Assembly: GCF_014207535.1 (NCBI RefSeq)
Contig: NZ_JACHGK010000025.1
Span: forward strand, 526 to 46,857
Reading direction: 5' to 3'
Origin: Bacillus benzoevorans
GTDB lineage: Bacteria; Bacillota; Bacilli; Bacillales; Cytobacillaceae
Length of the DNA: 46,332 nt
Shown: positions 25,424 to 33,417 of the stretch, piece by piece
How positions within the stretch are numbered: the stretch's first letter is position 1
Layout of the letters: every line of letters begins with the position of its first letter
Position numbers and translations under genes: made by a program
The notes under the pieces: generated by a model
Databases searched by the model: none
What the model was told of the DNA's origin: nothing
What the model saw: only the letters and a program-made list of their open reading frames with translations

Positions 25424-26782
25424 TTAGGCGAAAACCATTTGTACCCAGTAGAATAATAGTAGCAAAGTAACAATGGTGGATATGGGAATGACAATTAAGG
25501 AGACGCTTAAATAATCCTTCCATTGAACGTGAATCTTATGCTGCTTTAGGATAAACATCCAGATAAGGGACGCCAGTGTTCCGATTGGCAGCAATAACGA
25601 ACCAATGTCGCTTCCGATAATATTGGCAAGATAGATCGTTTTTAATGCGACGGGATCCAAGCCCATTTCTGTAAGAGTGATCGTTCCAATCATCAAGGCT
25701 GGATGATTATTAAAGAAGTTTGACAGGAAGGAAACCAATCCTCCCATGATAAAGCTGGCATTAAAGAGGCTTCCGCTGACAATCGGTTCACAGAACGCAA
25801 CAAGCATTTCAGTTAACCCGAGATTATGCAGACCGTATATGATGACATACATCGAAAAGGCAAAGATGAGAATGTGCCAAGGAGTCTTTTTCAAGATGTC
25901 AACCGGGTTCGTACGCAGGTGGTACCAACGCCAGATGAGTAAGGTAACAGAACCCAGCACGGCAACAATGTAAATGGGGATAGAAAGAAACGAGGCGACA
26001 AACAACAGGCAGCGCATGAGAAAGACAAACAGCAATATTTTCATCATAAATTTTGTGCGCTTCTGCTTTGTTTCTAACGACATTTTCGTTTCCTTTAATG
26101 GGTGGAAATTTTTTGTAAAAAAGACTTCCTCGATATCGTAAGCAGAATCGGGTAATCTCTTCGGCAGCTTCTTTTTTACTACAATAAACATGAGCCATGA
26201 CATGAACACTAATCCAATGGTTGCGGGTACGAACATCATGGTAGTATGCATATACAGTGTCATGTCAATAATTTCCAATGCGATTAAATTGACAATATTA
26301 CTGACACCGATTGGGGCACTGGATGCCGTAGCGATGAGGGCACCGCTCAATAAATATGGGATTTGCTGATAGGGTTTTAACTGCAGATTTTTCAAAAGTA
26401 ATATGAGAATTGGTGTTGTGATTAAGATACTCCCATCATTATTGAATAATAGGGTCATAAGGAAACACAGCAGTTGAACGTACCAGTAAAGGTGATATCC
26501 TGAACCTTTCGCTAAGGCTGCCAGCTTGGCAGCGGCCCAGTGGAAGAAGCCAAAGCTTTCTAATATGACCGCCATGACGATGGTGGCCATAATCGTTATG
26601 GAAGCACCTCCAATCTTATCGATAATATCAGCAATATCGGCTCGGGATACAGTCCCTGTCAGAAAGATGATTCCTGCGCCAATGGCTGCCGGATAGGCCT
26701 CATTAATCCCCCTCGGCCGCCAAAAGATCACAAGTATGGTGGCGATAAAGACAAAAATGGTGAAGCTAAACTGAATAGTCAT
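25424..26782 (-). CDS. ArsB/NhaD-type ion permease
   Basis: A 452-residue membrane protein with about eleven to twelve hydrophobic segments, of the ArsB/NhaD/CitM-like ion transporter superfamily. Seen motifs are the inner repeats LFNNDGSILITTPILILLL and FLSNFFNNHPALMIGTITL, with the NN(D/H) pattern typical of the two ion-binding hairpins. SD AAGGAGAAG precedes ATG 26782; the longer frame upstream to 26890 has no SD. No arsR or arsC is next to it, so arsenite export is not shown; Na+/H+ exchange or another anion is possible. It ends close to the gap described above and has no clear neighbour in an operon. Confidence 0.75.
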   Translation of the reverse strand: MTIQFSFTIFVFIATILVIFWRPRGINEAYPAAIGAGIIFLTGTVSRADIADIIDKIGGASITIMATIVMAVILESFGFFHWAAAKLAALAKGSGYHLYWYVQLLCFLMTLLFNNDGSILITTPILILLLKNLQLKPYQQIPYLLSGALIATASSAPIGVSNIVNLIALEIIDMTLYMHTTMMFVPATIGLVFMSWLMFIVVKKKLPKRLPDSAYDIEEVFFTKNFHPLKETKMSLETKQKRTKFMMKILLFVFLMRCLLFVASFLSIPIYIVAVLGSVTLLIWRWYHLRTNPVDILKKTPWHILIFAFSMYVIIYGLHNLGLTEMLVAFCEPIVSGSLFNASFIMGGLVSFLSNFFNNHPALMIGTITLTEMGLDPVALKTIYLANIIGSDIGSLLLPIGTLASLIWMFILKQHKIHVQWKDYLSVSLIVIPISTIVTLLLLFYWVQMVFA

Positions 26783-27157
26783 ACTTCTTCTCCTTCCCTT
26801 TTTCACGGAAGCAGGGCATATCTCCATGCATGTCCGGTTAATGATATGTATATTCGTTTTCCTGGAGAAGGAGATAGTTGATAGTCTCAATTTGACTAAT
26901 ATGTATGATTGTTTACTAGAGATAGATGTCCTCTAGCAGTAATTAACCTAACTTACGCACAAGTCAATGGTTTATACGTGTAAGGCTATCCGTCGTTAAG
27001 TTTGATTGATATAATTACGAATATTCTCAAGTTTAATTTCACCTAAAAGTATCATACAATCTTGCTAAATAGTTACGAAGAGAAAATACAGATTCAACGT
27101 TCTTCGCAACGCATATCTTCATCCAATTTATTTTGAGAAAAGGGGGCTTAAAAGGCA
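26783..27157. other. 375-base divergent spacer
   Basis: AT-rich. A sigma-E-like -10 (CATACAAT, 27053-27060) lies ~100 bases before the thioesterase gene but has no good -35. Nothing else is recognised. Confidence 0.35.
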
Positions 27158-27568
27158 ATGATTACAAAAAAAATTCGCATTCAATTTGTTGATACAGATG
27201 CGTCAGGAAGAATCCATTACAGTGCCATTTTCCGTTATTTTGAAATTATGGATCATGATTTCTTTAGACGTATCGGATATTCGTATAAAAAGATTATTAC
27301 ATTAGGTTTAGATATACCGCGTGTGCATGTGGAGTGCAATTATCTGGGAAATATTGAATATGATGACGAACTGGAGGTACGAGTCTCCATATCTAAAATC
27401 GGAAATTCTTCCTATACTCTATCTTTTGGCTTTTACAAAGAGGATGTACTTGTGGCTAAAGGAAGTTTGACAAATGTGTTTGTCGACCGTGAATCCGGTA
27501 AATCAGTAAAGATACCAGAGTTTATCAAAACAGAATTAGCGAAACATCTTGAGCCTGTTTCGATTTAA
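27158..27568 (+). CDS. acyl-CoA thioesterase, 4HBT hot-dog fold
   Basis: A 136-residue single hot-dog domain protein, like YbgC and 4-hydroxybenzoyl-CoA thioesterases. The active-site segment VDTDASGRIHYSAIFRYFE (residues ~10-28) contains the conserved Asp and the family pattern D-x-x-G-x-x-x-Y. The region DELEVRVSISKIGNSSYTLSF forms the expected strands. It stands alone, with SD AAAAGG near ATG 27158 and a terminator after it. The substrate is not known from sequence. Confidence 0.85.
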   Translation: MITKKIRIQFVDTDASGRIHYSAIFRYFEIMDHDFFRRIGYSYKKIITLGLDIPRVHVECNYLGNIEYDDELEVRVSISKIGNSSYTLSFGFYKEDVLVAKGSLTNVFVDRESGKSVKIPEFIKTELAKHLEPVSI

Positions 27569-27593
27569 TGAAATTGGGATAAAGAAGTATTGG

Positions 27594-27628
27594 AGGCTGT
27601 CCTGAATCAACAGGGCAGTCTCGTTTTT
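27594..27628 (+). terminator. intrinsic terminator after the thioesterase gene
   Basis: An 11-bp stem (27594-27604 with 27611-27621, two wobble pairs), a 6-base loop, then a T-run. Confidence 0.8.
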
Positions 27629-27684
27629 TATTTAGAAATGATAAAAAACTGCTGCGGCTTTTTACTTTGTCCTAGAAAATAACA

Positions 27685-27713
27685 TTGACAATATGGTAAT
27701 AGGTTCATATGAT
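27685..27713 (+). promoter_or_regulatory. sigma-A promoter of the feo operon
   Basis: TTGACA (27685-27690), a 17-base spacer and TATGAT (27708-27713): a strong promoter 50 bases before feoA. I see no convincing Fur box over it. Confidence 0.75.
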
Positions 27714-27764
27714 AAAAAATAAAATGTTGAGTAAGGGCAAAAAATAAGCGGGGAGGAAAGAGGA

Positions 27765-28007
27765 ATGGCTTTGTCCAAAATTATAAAATTATTTGAGGGG
27801 AATAAGGGTGATTTTATTCGCATTACCCATTTGGAAATAGACGGTATTATGAGAAGGAGACTGCTCGATTTAGGCTTTGTGCCCGGCGCAATTGTTGAGG
27901 TCATTAGAAAAAGTCCTTTAGGTGATCCTATTGCATTCCGGGTAAGCCAAACCTCCATTGCATTAAGAAAGGAAGAAAGTTTAAGAATCCAAGGGGAGCT
28001 GATTTAG
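27765..28007 (+). CDS. feoA: ferrous iron transport protein FeoA
   Basis: An 80-residue cytoplasmic SH3-fold protein that assists FeoB in Fe2+ uptake. The conserved core RRRLLDLGFVPGAIVEVIRKSPLGDPIAFRV is split across residues ~30-60, with a C-terminal RKEESLRI strand. SD GGGGAGG stands before ATG 27765. It is two bases ahead of the FeoB GTPase gene, so the pair is translated together. Confidence 0.92.
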   Translation: MALSKIIKLFEGNKGDFIRITHLEIDGIMRRRLLDLGFVPGAIVEVIRKSPLGDPIAFRVSQTSIALRKEESLRIQGELI

Positions 28008-28009
28008 TT

Positions 28010-28699
28010 ATGAATGAGTCCTTCCGTATTGCTCTTGCAGGCAATCCTAATACAGGGAAAAGCACTCTGTTTAACTTGTTAACTGGATTAAAACAGCATA
28101 CTGGAAATTGGGCCGGGAAAACGGTGGATTTGAAAACGGGCACTTTTTCTTTCAAAAATAACACATATGAAATGATTGATTTACCGGGGACCTATTCTTT
28201 ATTTTCCAATTCATTCGATGAAAAGATTGCCCGTGATTACATTATTTTCGAAAAGCCTGATGTTACATTGGTTATTCTGGATGCTACGGCACTTGAGAGA
28301 AATATGAATTTAGCTTTGCAGGTGATGGAAATGACCAATCGTGTCATCATCTGCATTAACTTAATAGATGAGGCGGAGAAATTAGGCATAAAAATCAATG
28401 AAAAACGATTGATGAGACGCTTAGGTGTTCCTGTCATTAAAATATCAGCCAGGAATAAATCCGGAATTTCCATGCTGCTTGATACGATTGACCGTATCGT
28501 ATCTGGGGCAGTTCAATGTACTCCGCATCAAATGGTTTACGATGAAGAAACAGAGCGGAAAATCGAATTATTATTACCAAAGGTGCAAAAAATTGCGGGT
28601 GAAAAATTTCCGGCAAGATGGTTATCGCTGCGGCTGTTAGATGGGGATCGAGAACTTTTACAGCAAATTGAGCAGAAAATCATGCATATGGAGGTGTAA
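28010..28699 (+). CDS. FeoB GTPase domain as a separate protein
   Basis: A 229-residue soluble protein equal to the N-terminal G domain plus helical GDI domain of FeoB. G1 is GNPNTGKS (residues 11-18), a G2 Thr lies in GKTV (~38), G3 is DLPG (57-60) and G4 is NLID (117-120). The C-terminal part (~165-229) resembles the helical spacer. Normal FeoB continues into the membrane domain, but here the frame stops with TAA, and the next gene starts five bases later in another frame with its own SD. The design therefore looks like a real split gene, not a sequencing frameshift. Confidence 0.88.
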   Translation: MNESFRIALAGNPNTGKSTLFNLLTGLKQHTGNWAGKTVDLKTGTFSFKNNTYEMIDLPGTYSLFSNSFDEKIARDYIIFEKPDVTLVILDATALERNMNLALQVMEMTNRVIICINLIDEAEKLGIKINEKRLMRRLGVPVIKISARNKSGISMLLDTIDRIVSGAVQCTPHQMVYDEETERKIELLLPKVQKIAGEKFPARWLSLRLLDGDRELLQQIEQKIMHMEV

Positions 28700-28703
28700 T
28701 GGG

Positions 28704-30104
28704 ATGGATATTGCCGCAGATCAAAAACAGAATGAAATACAAGAATTGTTATTGCAGGCGGAACATCTTTCTACTCCAGTTGTCCGCGATAAAATTGTCG
28801 AACAACTTTATAAAAAAAGCAATGAATTCATTAAAGAAAGCGTGAACTTTACAAAAACAAAGCATGATCAAAGAACGGATCGATTAGATGCGATTTTTAC
28901 ATCTCCCATTTGGGGCTTTCCGATTATGCTTATCATGCTGGGGATTATCTTTTATTTAACGATTGCAGGTGCAAACGTACCTTCTGCGATGATAGCCAGT
29001 TTCTTTGGCTGGATTGAGGGGTATTTGACCTTAGCCTTTACCGCGTTAAATGCTCCTGATTGGCTTCATGGTGTTCTTGTTTTAGGATTGTATCGGGGAA
29101 CATGCTGGGTGATTAGTGTAATGCTCCCGCCGATGGCTATCTTTTTCCCTGCTTTCGCCCTGCTTGAGAACTATGGCTATTTGCCGCGTGTGGCATTTAA
29201 TATGGATCGCTTATTTAAAACAGTAGGGGCGCACGGAAAGCAATCATTGACGATGGCCATGGGATTTGGCTGTAATGCAGCAGCAGTGATGTCCTCCAGA
29301 ATTATTGAATCTCCCCGTGAGCGAATGCTGGCTATTCTGACCAATAATTTTGTTCCTTGTAATGGCCGGTGGGGAACTCTGATTGTTTTGGCATCCCTAT
29401 TTATGGCCGCCGGCTTTACAGGCGGGATGCAATCTTTAGTGACAACATCGGTCATTGTTGGCATCGTATTGTTCGGGATAATCGTTACGTTTCTCGTTTC
29501 ATGGGTACTTTCTAAAACGGCTTTAAGGGGTGTGCCAACGCATTATACTTTAGAACTGCCGCCTTATCGAAAACCTAAATTTTTTGATACGGTCATCCGC
29601 TCTTCGTTAACGAAATCTTTATCTGTTCTGAAGCGGGCGGTAAAGGTTGCGGCCCCAGCCGGAATCCTAACGTGGGTTTTAGCTAATATTCAGTTAGGGG
29701 ACACTAGTATTCTATTGCATATCGTATACTTCTTAGATCCGTTAGGGCAGGCAATTGGTTTAGATGGTTATATCTTAATGGCTTTTTTAATCGGACTGCC
29801 GGCCAATGAAATTGTCCTCCCGATTCTGTTGATGGGGTATTTATCAACCGGGGCATTAATAGATGTAGAGGGGATTGAGGGTTTAAAACAAATACTTCTA
29901 AATAACGGCTGGACTTGGTTAACAGCTCTTAATATGATGCTATTTTCCTTGCTGCATTTTCCATGCGGCACAACACTGGTTAATATTTATAAGGAAACAA
30001 AAAGCATAAAATGGACCTTTTGGTCTTTTATGATTCCAACAGGAATTGCTTTCCTCGTCACTTTCTTGACAGCTCAATTGGTTCGATTCATGGGATGGGT
30101 GTAA
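28704..30104 (+). CDS. FeoB membrane (gate/nucleoside-recognition) domain as a separate protein
   Basis: A 466-residue polytopic membrane protein corresponding to the transport part of FeoB. A soluble N-terminus (~65 residues, helical) precedes ~eight to ten hydrophobic segments. The FeoB gate hallmarks GFGCNAAAVMSSRIIESPRERMLA, LTNNFVPCNGRWG and the second gate around residue ~400 (LPANEIVLPILLMGYLS) are present, with conserved Cys. ATG 28704 has SD GAGGTG at 7 bases; a longer frame from 28641 overlaps the GTPase gene and has no SD. It is inferred to work with the upstream GTPase in Fe2+ import. Confidence 0.85.
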   Translation: MDIAADQKQNEIQELLLQAEHLSTPVVRDKIVEQLYKKSNEFIKESVNFTKTKHDQRTDRLDAIFTSPIWGFPIMLIMLGIIFYLTIAGANVPSAMIASFFGWIEGYLTLAFTALNAPDWLHGVLVLGLYRGTCWVISVMLPPMAIFFPAFALLENYGYLPRVAFNMDRLFKTVGAHGKQSLTMAMGFGCNAAAVMSSRIIESPRERMLAILTNNFVPCNGRWGTLIVLASLFMAAGFTGGMQSLVTTSVIVGIVLFGIIVTFLVSWVLSKTALRGVPTHYTLELPPYRKPKFFDTVIRSSLTKSLSVLKRAVKVAAPAGILTWVLANIQLGDTSILLHIVYFLDPLGQAIGLDGYILMAFLIGLPANEIVLPILLMGYLSTGALIDVEGIEGLKQILLNNGWTWLTALNMMLFSLLHFPCGTTLVNIYKETKSIKWTFWSFMIPTGIAFLVTFLTAQLVRFMGWV

Positions 30105-30110
30105 TGAATA

Positions 30111-30151
30111 GGGGTCAGCATTTGCAATAAGCATGCAGCTGACCCCTTTTT
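30111..30151 (+). terminator. intrinsic terminator of the feo operon
   Basis: GGGGTCAGC (30111-30119) pairs perfectly with GCTGACCCC (30138-30146), then TTTTT. Confidence 0.93.
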
Positions 30152-30304
30152 CAATGAAAATATCTTTAAATGCATATTTGCACTAAGTATTGGCAACTTA
30201 TATCTTTGGAAAGTAATGACGTCAGTGATAAATATCATAAAGGTTTTCGTGCTTTTTAGAATACAATATATTTGGTGCGAATTCTTTGGAGGTGTAAATT
30301 CTGT

Positions 30305-30553
30305 ATGTATCGGTTGCAAATTGTTGATACTGAAAGTAAAACAATAATTGTGGAGCACGAATTTTATAATGCAGAAATTATTTCATTCTTTATTGAAAAC
30401 TGTGAGAATCCTGAAGGCTCCTATTATAGCATGATAAATGAAGACAACAGATATTTAAGCTGTGAATACGTTAATCATGTGGTCATGACTTGCGGCGAAG
30501 ACACATTTTATCGGGTTTATTTTAAAACAGAATTGAATAATGTATACGCTTAA
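30305..30553 (+). CDS. small hypothetical protein, 82 residues
   Basis: I do not recognise this protein. It begins MYRLQIVDTESKTIIVEHEFYN and is acidic and soluble. It has the segment FIENCENPEGSYYSMINEDNRYL and three Cys. SD GGAGGTG lies about ten bases before ATG 30305, and a terminator follows the stop, so it is a real single-gene unit. The alternating hydrophobic pattern suggests a small mixed alpha/beta fold. Confidence 0.65.
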   Translation: MYRLQIVDTESKTIIVEHEFYNAEIISFFIENCENPEGSYYSMINEDNRYLSCEYVNHVVMTCGEDTFYRVYFKTELNNVYA

Positions 30554-30555
30554 AC

Positions 30556-30583
30556 GAATGACTAACAGGGTCATTCTTTTTTT
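30556..30583 (+). terminator. intrinsic terminator after the small hypothetical gene
   Basis: GAATGAC (30556-30562) pairs with GTCATTC (30570-30576), then seven T. A second hairpin, AAAAGACT/AGTCTTTT, follows at ~30609-30656. Confidence 0.88.
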
Positions 30584-30737
30584 ATGCTTTTACAGGATAG
30601 GAGAATAACAAAAAAGACTATTCATGGGTCCAAGTGACAAATGAAAAGTCTTTTATTTTAGTTTGTTCATGATGTGTGATATGATGAGAAATAACAGATA
30701 TATGCAAAAAATCAGATAATAAGAGGAAGTCGAACAA

Positions 30738-31706
30738 ATGAGGAATTCGGAAAAGTTATTACAAATTCCGATGCTGGAAAAGGTAGCGGAAGATATTTAT
30801 AAACTGTCGGTCCATTTTCCTTTTGGAATGCGGCAGGTAAACTGCTATCTATTTAAAGGTGATAACGGCTTTACGGTGGTAGATACAGGAAGCTGCGCAA
30901 AGGAATCCATTGCGATATGGGAGCAGGTAATGGATGCCGGGATTAAAGTGGAGAAGCTAATCTTTACCCATACACATCCTGATCATATAGGTCTTGCCGG
31001 CTGGTTTCAAAAAACATACGGTACACCTGTTCATATGTCAGGTTTATGCTATAAGGAAGTTCAAAGAGTTCGGAATTTGAAATCAGGTCAATGGATGTGT
31101 CACTTTTTTAAACAGCACGGGGGACCTGAAATTTCAGAAGACCTTTTAATGTCAGAGTCAAAATCATATGATTTCGAACCGGATGTTATATTCGAAAATA
31201 ATGAAAAAATAAAGCTTGGTAATGATAGCTATGAGGTGATCCGGACTCCGGGGCATGCACCCGATCATATTTGTTTTTATCAACCGGAAAGGCAGATATT
31301 AGTAGCAGGGGATCATGTATTGGATGAAATATCTCCGATTATAGCAGTTTGGTCTGCTGATGACCTAAATCCGCTGCAGGATTATTTTGATTCATTAGAT
31401 TTAGTCAGCGGGCTTAAGGTGAAACTTGTGCTTCCAGGGCATGGCGGGTTGATTGAAGATCTTCCGGCACGGGCAGCAGCAATTAAATCAGGACACATAC
31501 GCCGAATGCAGCAAATCTTTGAGTCGATAAAGGATGAAGCAAAACCCGCAGGACAAATATATCAGGATATTTATGGGGAACTTAGTATATATAAGTTTTT
31601 TGCCCCATTAATGACAACCATCTCACGTTTAATTTACCTTGAATCCATCGGTAAAGTGCAGAGTAAAATAAAGAATGGAGAATATTATTACTATTTAATA
31701 GATTGA
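30738..31706 (+). CDS. MBL-fold metallo-hydrolase
   Basis: A 322-residue soluble metallo-beta-lactamase fold protein. The metal site motifs are THTHPDH (residues 77-83), TPGHAPDH (~174), AGDHVL (~194) and LPGHGG (~239), all intact. The C-terminal ~80 residues form a helical, winged-helix-like tail (RLIYLESIGKVQSKIKNGEYYYYL), as in the LACTB2-like and glyoxalase-II-like groups. SD GAGG lies upstream of ATG 30738. It is monocistronic. The reaction is not known. Confidence 0.88.
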   Translation: MRNSEKLLQIPMLEKVAEDIYKLSVHFPFGMRQVNCYLFKGDNGFTVVDTGSCAKESIAIWEQVMDAGIKVEKLIFTHTHPDHIGLAGWFQKTYGTPVHMSGLCYKEVQRVRNLKSGQWMCHFFKQHGGPEISEDLLMSESKSYDFEPDVIFENNEKIKLGNDSYEVIRTPGHAPDHICFYQPERQILVAGDHVLDEISPIIAVWSADDLNPLQDYFDSLDLVSGLKVKLVLPGHGGLIEDLPARAAAIKSGHIRRMQQIFESIKDEAKPAGQIYQDIYGELSIYKFFAPLMTTISRLIYLESIGKVQSKIKNGEYYYYLID

Positions 31707-31735
31707 ACTTTAAATCCCTGATTCGGAAAGATTTT

Positions 31736-31765
31736 AAAACAGCCCCGGAAAAAGGGGTTTTTTTT
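31736..31765 (+). terminator. intrinsic terminator after the MBL gene
   Basis: CCCC (31743-31746) pairs with GGGG (31754-31757), extended by A/T pairs, and an eight-T run follows. Confidence 0.85.
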
Positions 31766-32001
31766 CTGTGCTGGAAAGGATAAAATTTCAGTAGGGAAGA
31801 GTTTTGAAACGATGCCGGCTTTTGCTAATCTGTTTGGACTCGCCAATCAATGTAAAATACTATTTTTTTAGCGAATTGTCAAATACTGTTATATTACAGT
31901 TTTGTTTTTAATATTAAAAAAAACAGTATGATATACCTAGATATTATTACGGCTAATACTACACATATAGTGAAAATGTAGCCAATTAGAAATAGAGACG
32001 G

Positions 32002-32031
32002 ATAAAGCAGGTATGAAAACCGCTTTATACC
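32002..32031 (+). promoter_or_regulatory. overlapping inverted repeats upstream of the surface protein genes
   Basis: ATAAAGC (32002-32008) pairs with GCTTTAT (32022-32028). GGTAT (32010-32014) pairs with ATACC (32027-32031). The two pairings share two bases and cannot both form fully. It could be an operator, or a leader element if transcription starts earlier. The rest of the 31766-32123 stretch holds no gene. Confidence 0.3.
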
Positions 32032-32123
32032 AATACTTAAGTTATGTAATTCAGTGTATAAGATTGGGTCCAATTAATTAATTTGCAATGTTACAATTTT
32101 TTGAACTATTTGTAACCTATTGA

Positions 32124-32151
32124 TTTATTATGCGAATTTTGTCACTATAAT
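32124..32151 (+). promoter_or_regulatory. candidate promoter of the surface protein operon
   Basis: TTTATT (32124-32129), 16 bases and a perfect TATAAT (32146-32151), ~40 bases before the start. Confidence 0.5.
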
Positions 32152-32191
32152 GTATGTGTTGTAATATTTTGGATGGGGGGAGGTGAGAGGA

Positions 32192-33385
32192 GTGAAAAAG
32201 GGATTTATTTCTGCACTATTCGTTTCATTGATGATTGCGGCACCTGCTATTGTTCAGGCAGAAGAAAATGAGAAACCACTGCTTCCTGTAGAATGGACGA
32301 ATGTTCTATCTGAAACCGTGCAAGAATTAGAGTCTCTAGCAGCAGAATCTGATACAGATACTGAGGTACAGGTGGCTGGATTAGCACCTGAAGTATCCAT
32401 AACGGATCAGGAAAAGAGCAGTGGACTGCTTAGTATCGGCTTAGGTTTGCCTGTTGTTGGAGAGGTTAAAGTTGATTTACTTGCAGGGGGAAAAGTTGAA
32501 TCAGTTTCGGACAATACAACCTCATCACAAAATAGTTTATTAGGAGTAGAAATTAAGAATTCCGAACTTTTAGGTGATGTGAACCTGGAAGTGCTTAAAA
32601 CTAACCAACAGGGTGAAGACAATGCTTCATCCGGATTAGTATCTCTTGATGTAGATAGTGCCCTTTTAGGTCAAACACACGTTGGAGTTCTCGAGGGAAA
32701 CAAGAGCGGAGCATCTGATAAAGCTAATATTTCCACTAGCCTTTTAGTTGTTGAATCGAAAGACTCAATGCTTGGAAACAAACGTGTCGGGGTAGGGGAA
32801 TACAGCAAAAAGAGTGGTCTACAAAGGGTTAAGCTGGCGAATTTTAGCGATGATCCTATCTCTAATGTAATTTCTGGTACTAATAATCATTTTGCTGAAC
32901 AGGTGAATCCTGCATCGCCATCTGGACAAGGCATTAATTCTTCTATTGAAAAAAATGGCAGCGATCAATCAGCAGTTGGCAGTAAGGATAGCAAAGAACT
33001 TTCGTTAAGTGAGAATGTCCTGGCCATTGCAAATTTGGCTGATGCCGGCAATAGTACGGTCTTGAATCAACAAAAAGAAAACGAGTTAGATAAATATAAA
33101 GAGATAATAAATCAAGTAAATGAATCGGATTCAAATACTATTAAACTAGTATCTTCAGCAGGTTCCGTTGCTCAAAGCAGCGTATCTACTGGAGGAAGTA
33201 CCGGGAATGCCGGTACTGCTAATTCAAGTGGTGTTACAGGTTTAGCCGGATATTTGGCAGTCGATTATCTTAAAGAAATAGAGACATGCAGCCAAGTAAT
33301 CAATAGATCTGATGAATTTTCCGATCAATGGCAAACATCACCACCAGGCGATCCACCGAAAGCTGCCTTCTTCTTAATAGCATAA
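32192..33385 (+). CDS. secreted repeat-containing surface protein without sorting signal
   Basis: About 397 residues from GTG 32192, five bases after SD GGGAGGTGA; GTG 32183 overlaps that SD. A signal peptide covers the first ~23 residues (VKKGFISALFVSLMIAAPAIVQA). Four repeats of ~25 residues follow, pattern LLxVxxxxSxLLGxxxxGVLExxK, at roughly residues 77-215; the third is GLVSLDVDSALLGQTHVGVL. A Ser, Asn and Gly rich region comes next. The C-terminus is DEFSDQWQTSPPGDPPKAAFFL; no LPXTG, hydrophobic span or charged tail is present. The same repeats occur in the LPXTG protein 32 bases downstream, so they probably act together. Function unknown. Confidence 0.72.
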   Translation: MKKGFISALFVSLMIAAPAIVQAEENEKPLLPVEWTNVLSETVQELESLAAESDTDTEVQVAGLAPEVSITDQEKSSGLLSIGLGLPVVGEVKVDLLAGGKVESVSDNTTSSQNSLLGVEIKNSELLGDVNLEVLKTNQQGEDNASSGLVSLDVDSALLGQTHVGVLEGNKSGASDKANISTSLLVVESKDSMLGNKRVGVGEYSKKSGLQRVKLANFSDDPISNVISGTNNHFAEQVNPASPSGQGINSSIEKNGSDQSAVGSKDSKELSLSENVLAIANLADAGNSTVLNQQKENELDKYKEIINQVNESDSNTIKLVSSAGSVAQSSVSTGGSTGNAGTANSSGVTGLAGYLAVDYLKEIETCSQVINRSDEFSDQWQTSPPGDPPKAAFFLIA

Positions 33386-33417
33386 AAAAATAATTTTAAG
33401 AAGAAGGAGAAATAAAC

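Noticed and set aside
27685..27713. Fur box over the feo promoter
   Set aside because: The promoter region shows no good 7-1-7 inverted repeat; only scattered A/T matches.
30074..30358. Minus-strand ORF across the feo terminator
   Set aside because: It runs through a clear terminator and into the next gene's start; a shadow.
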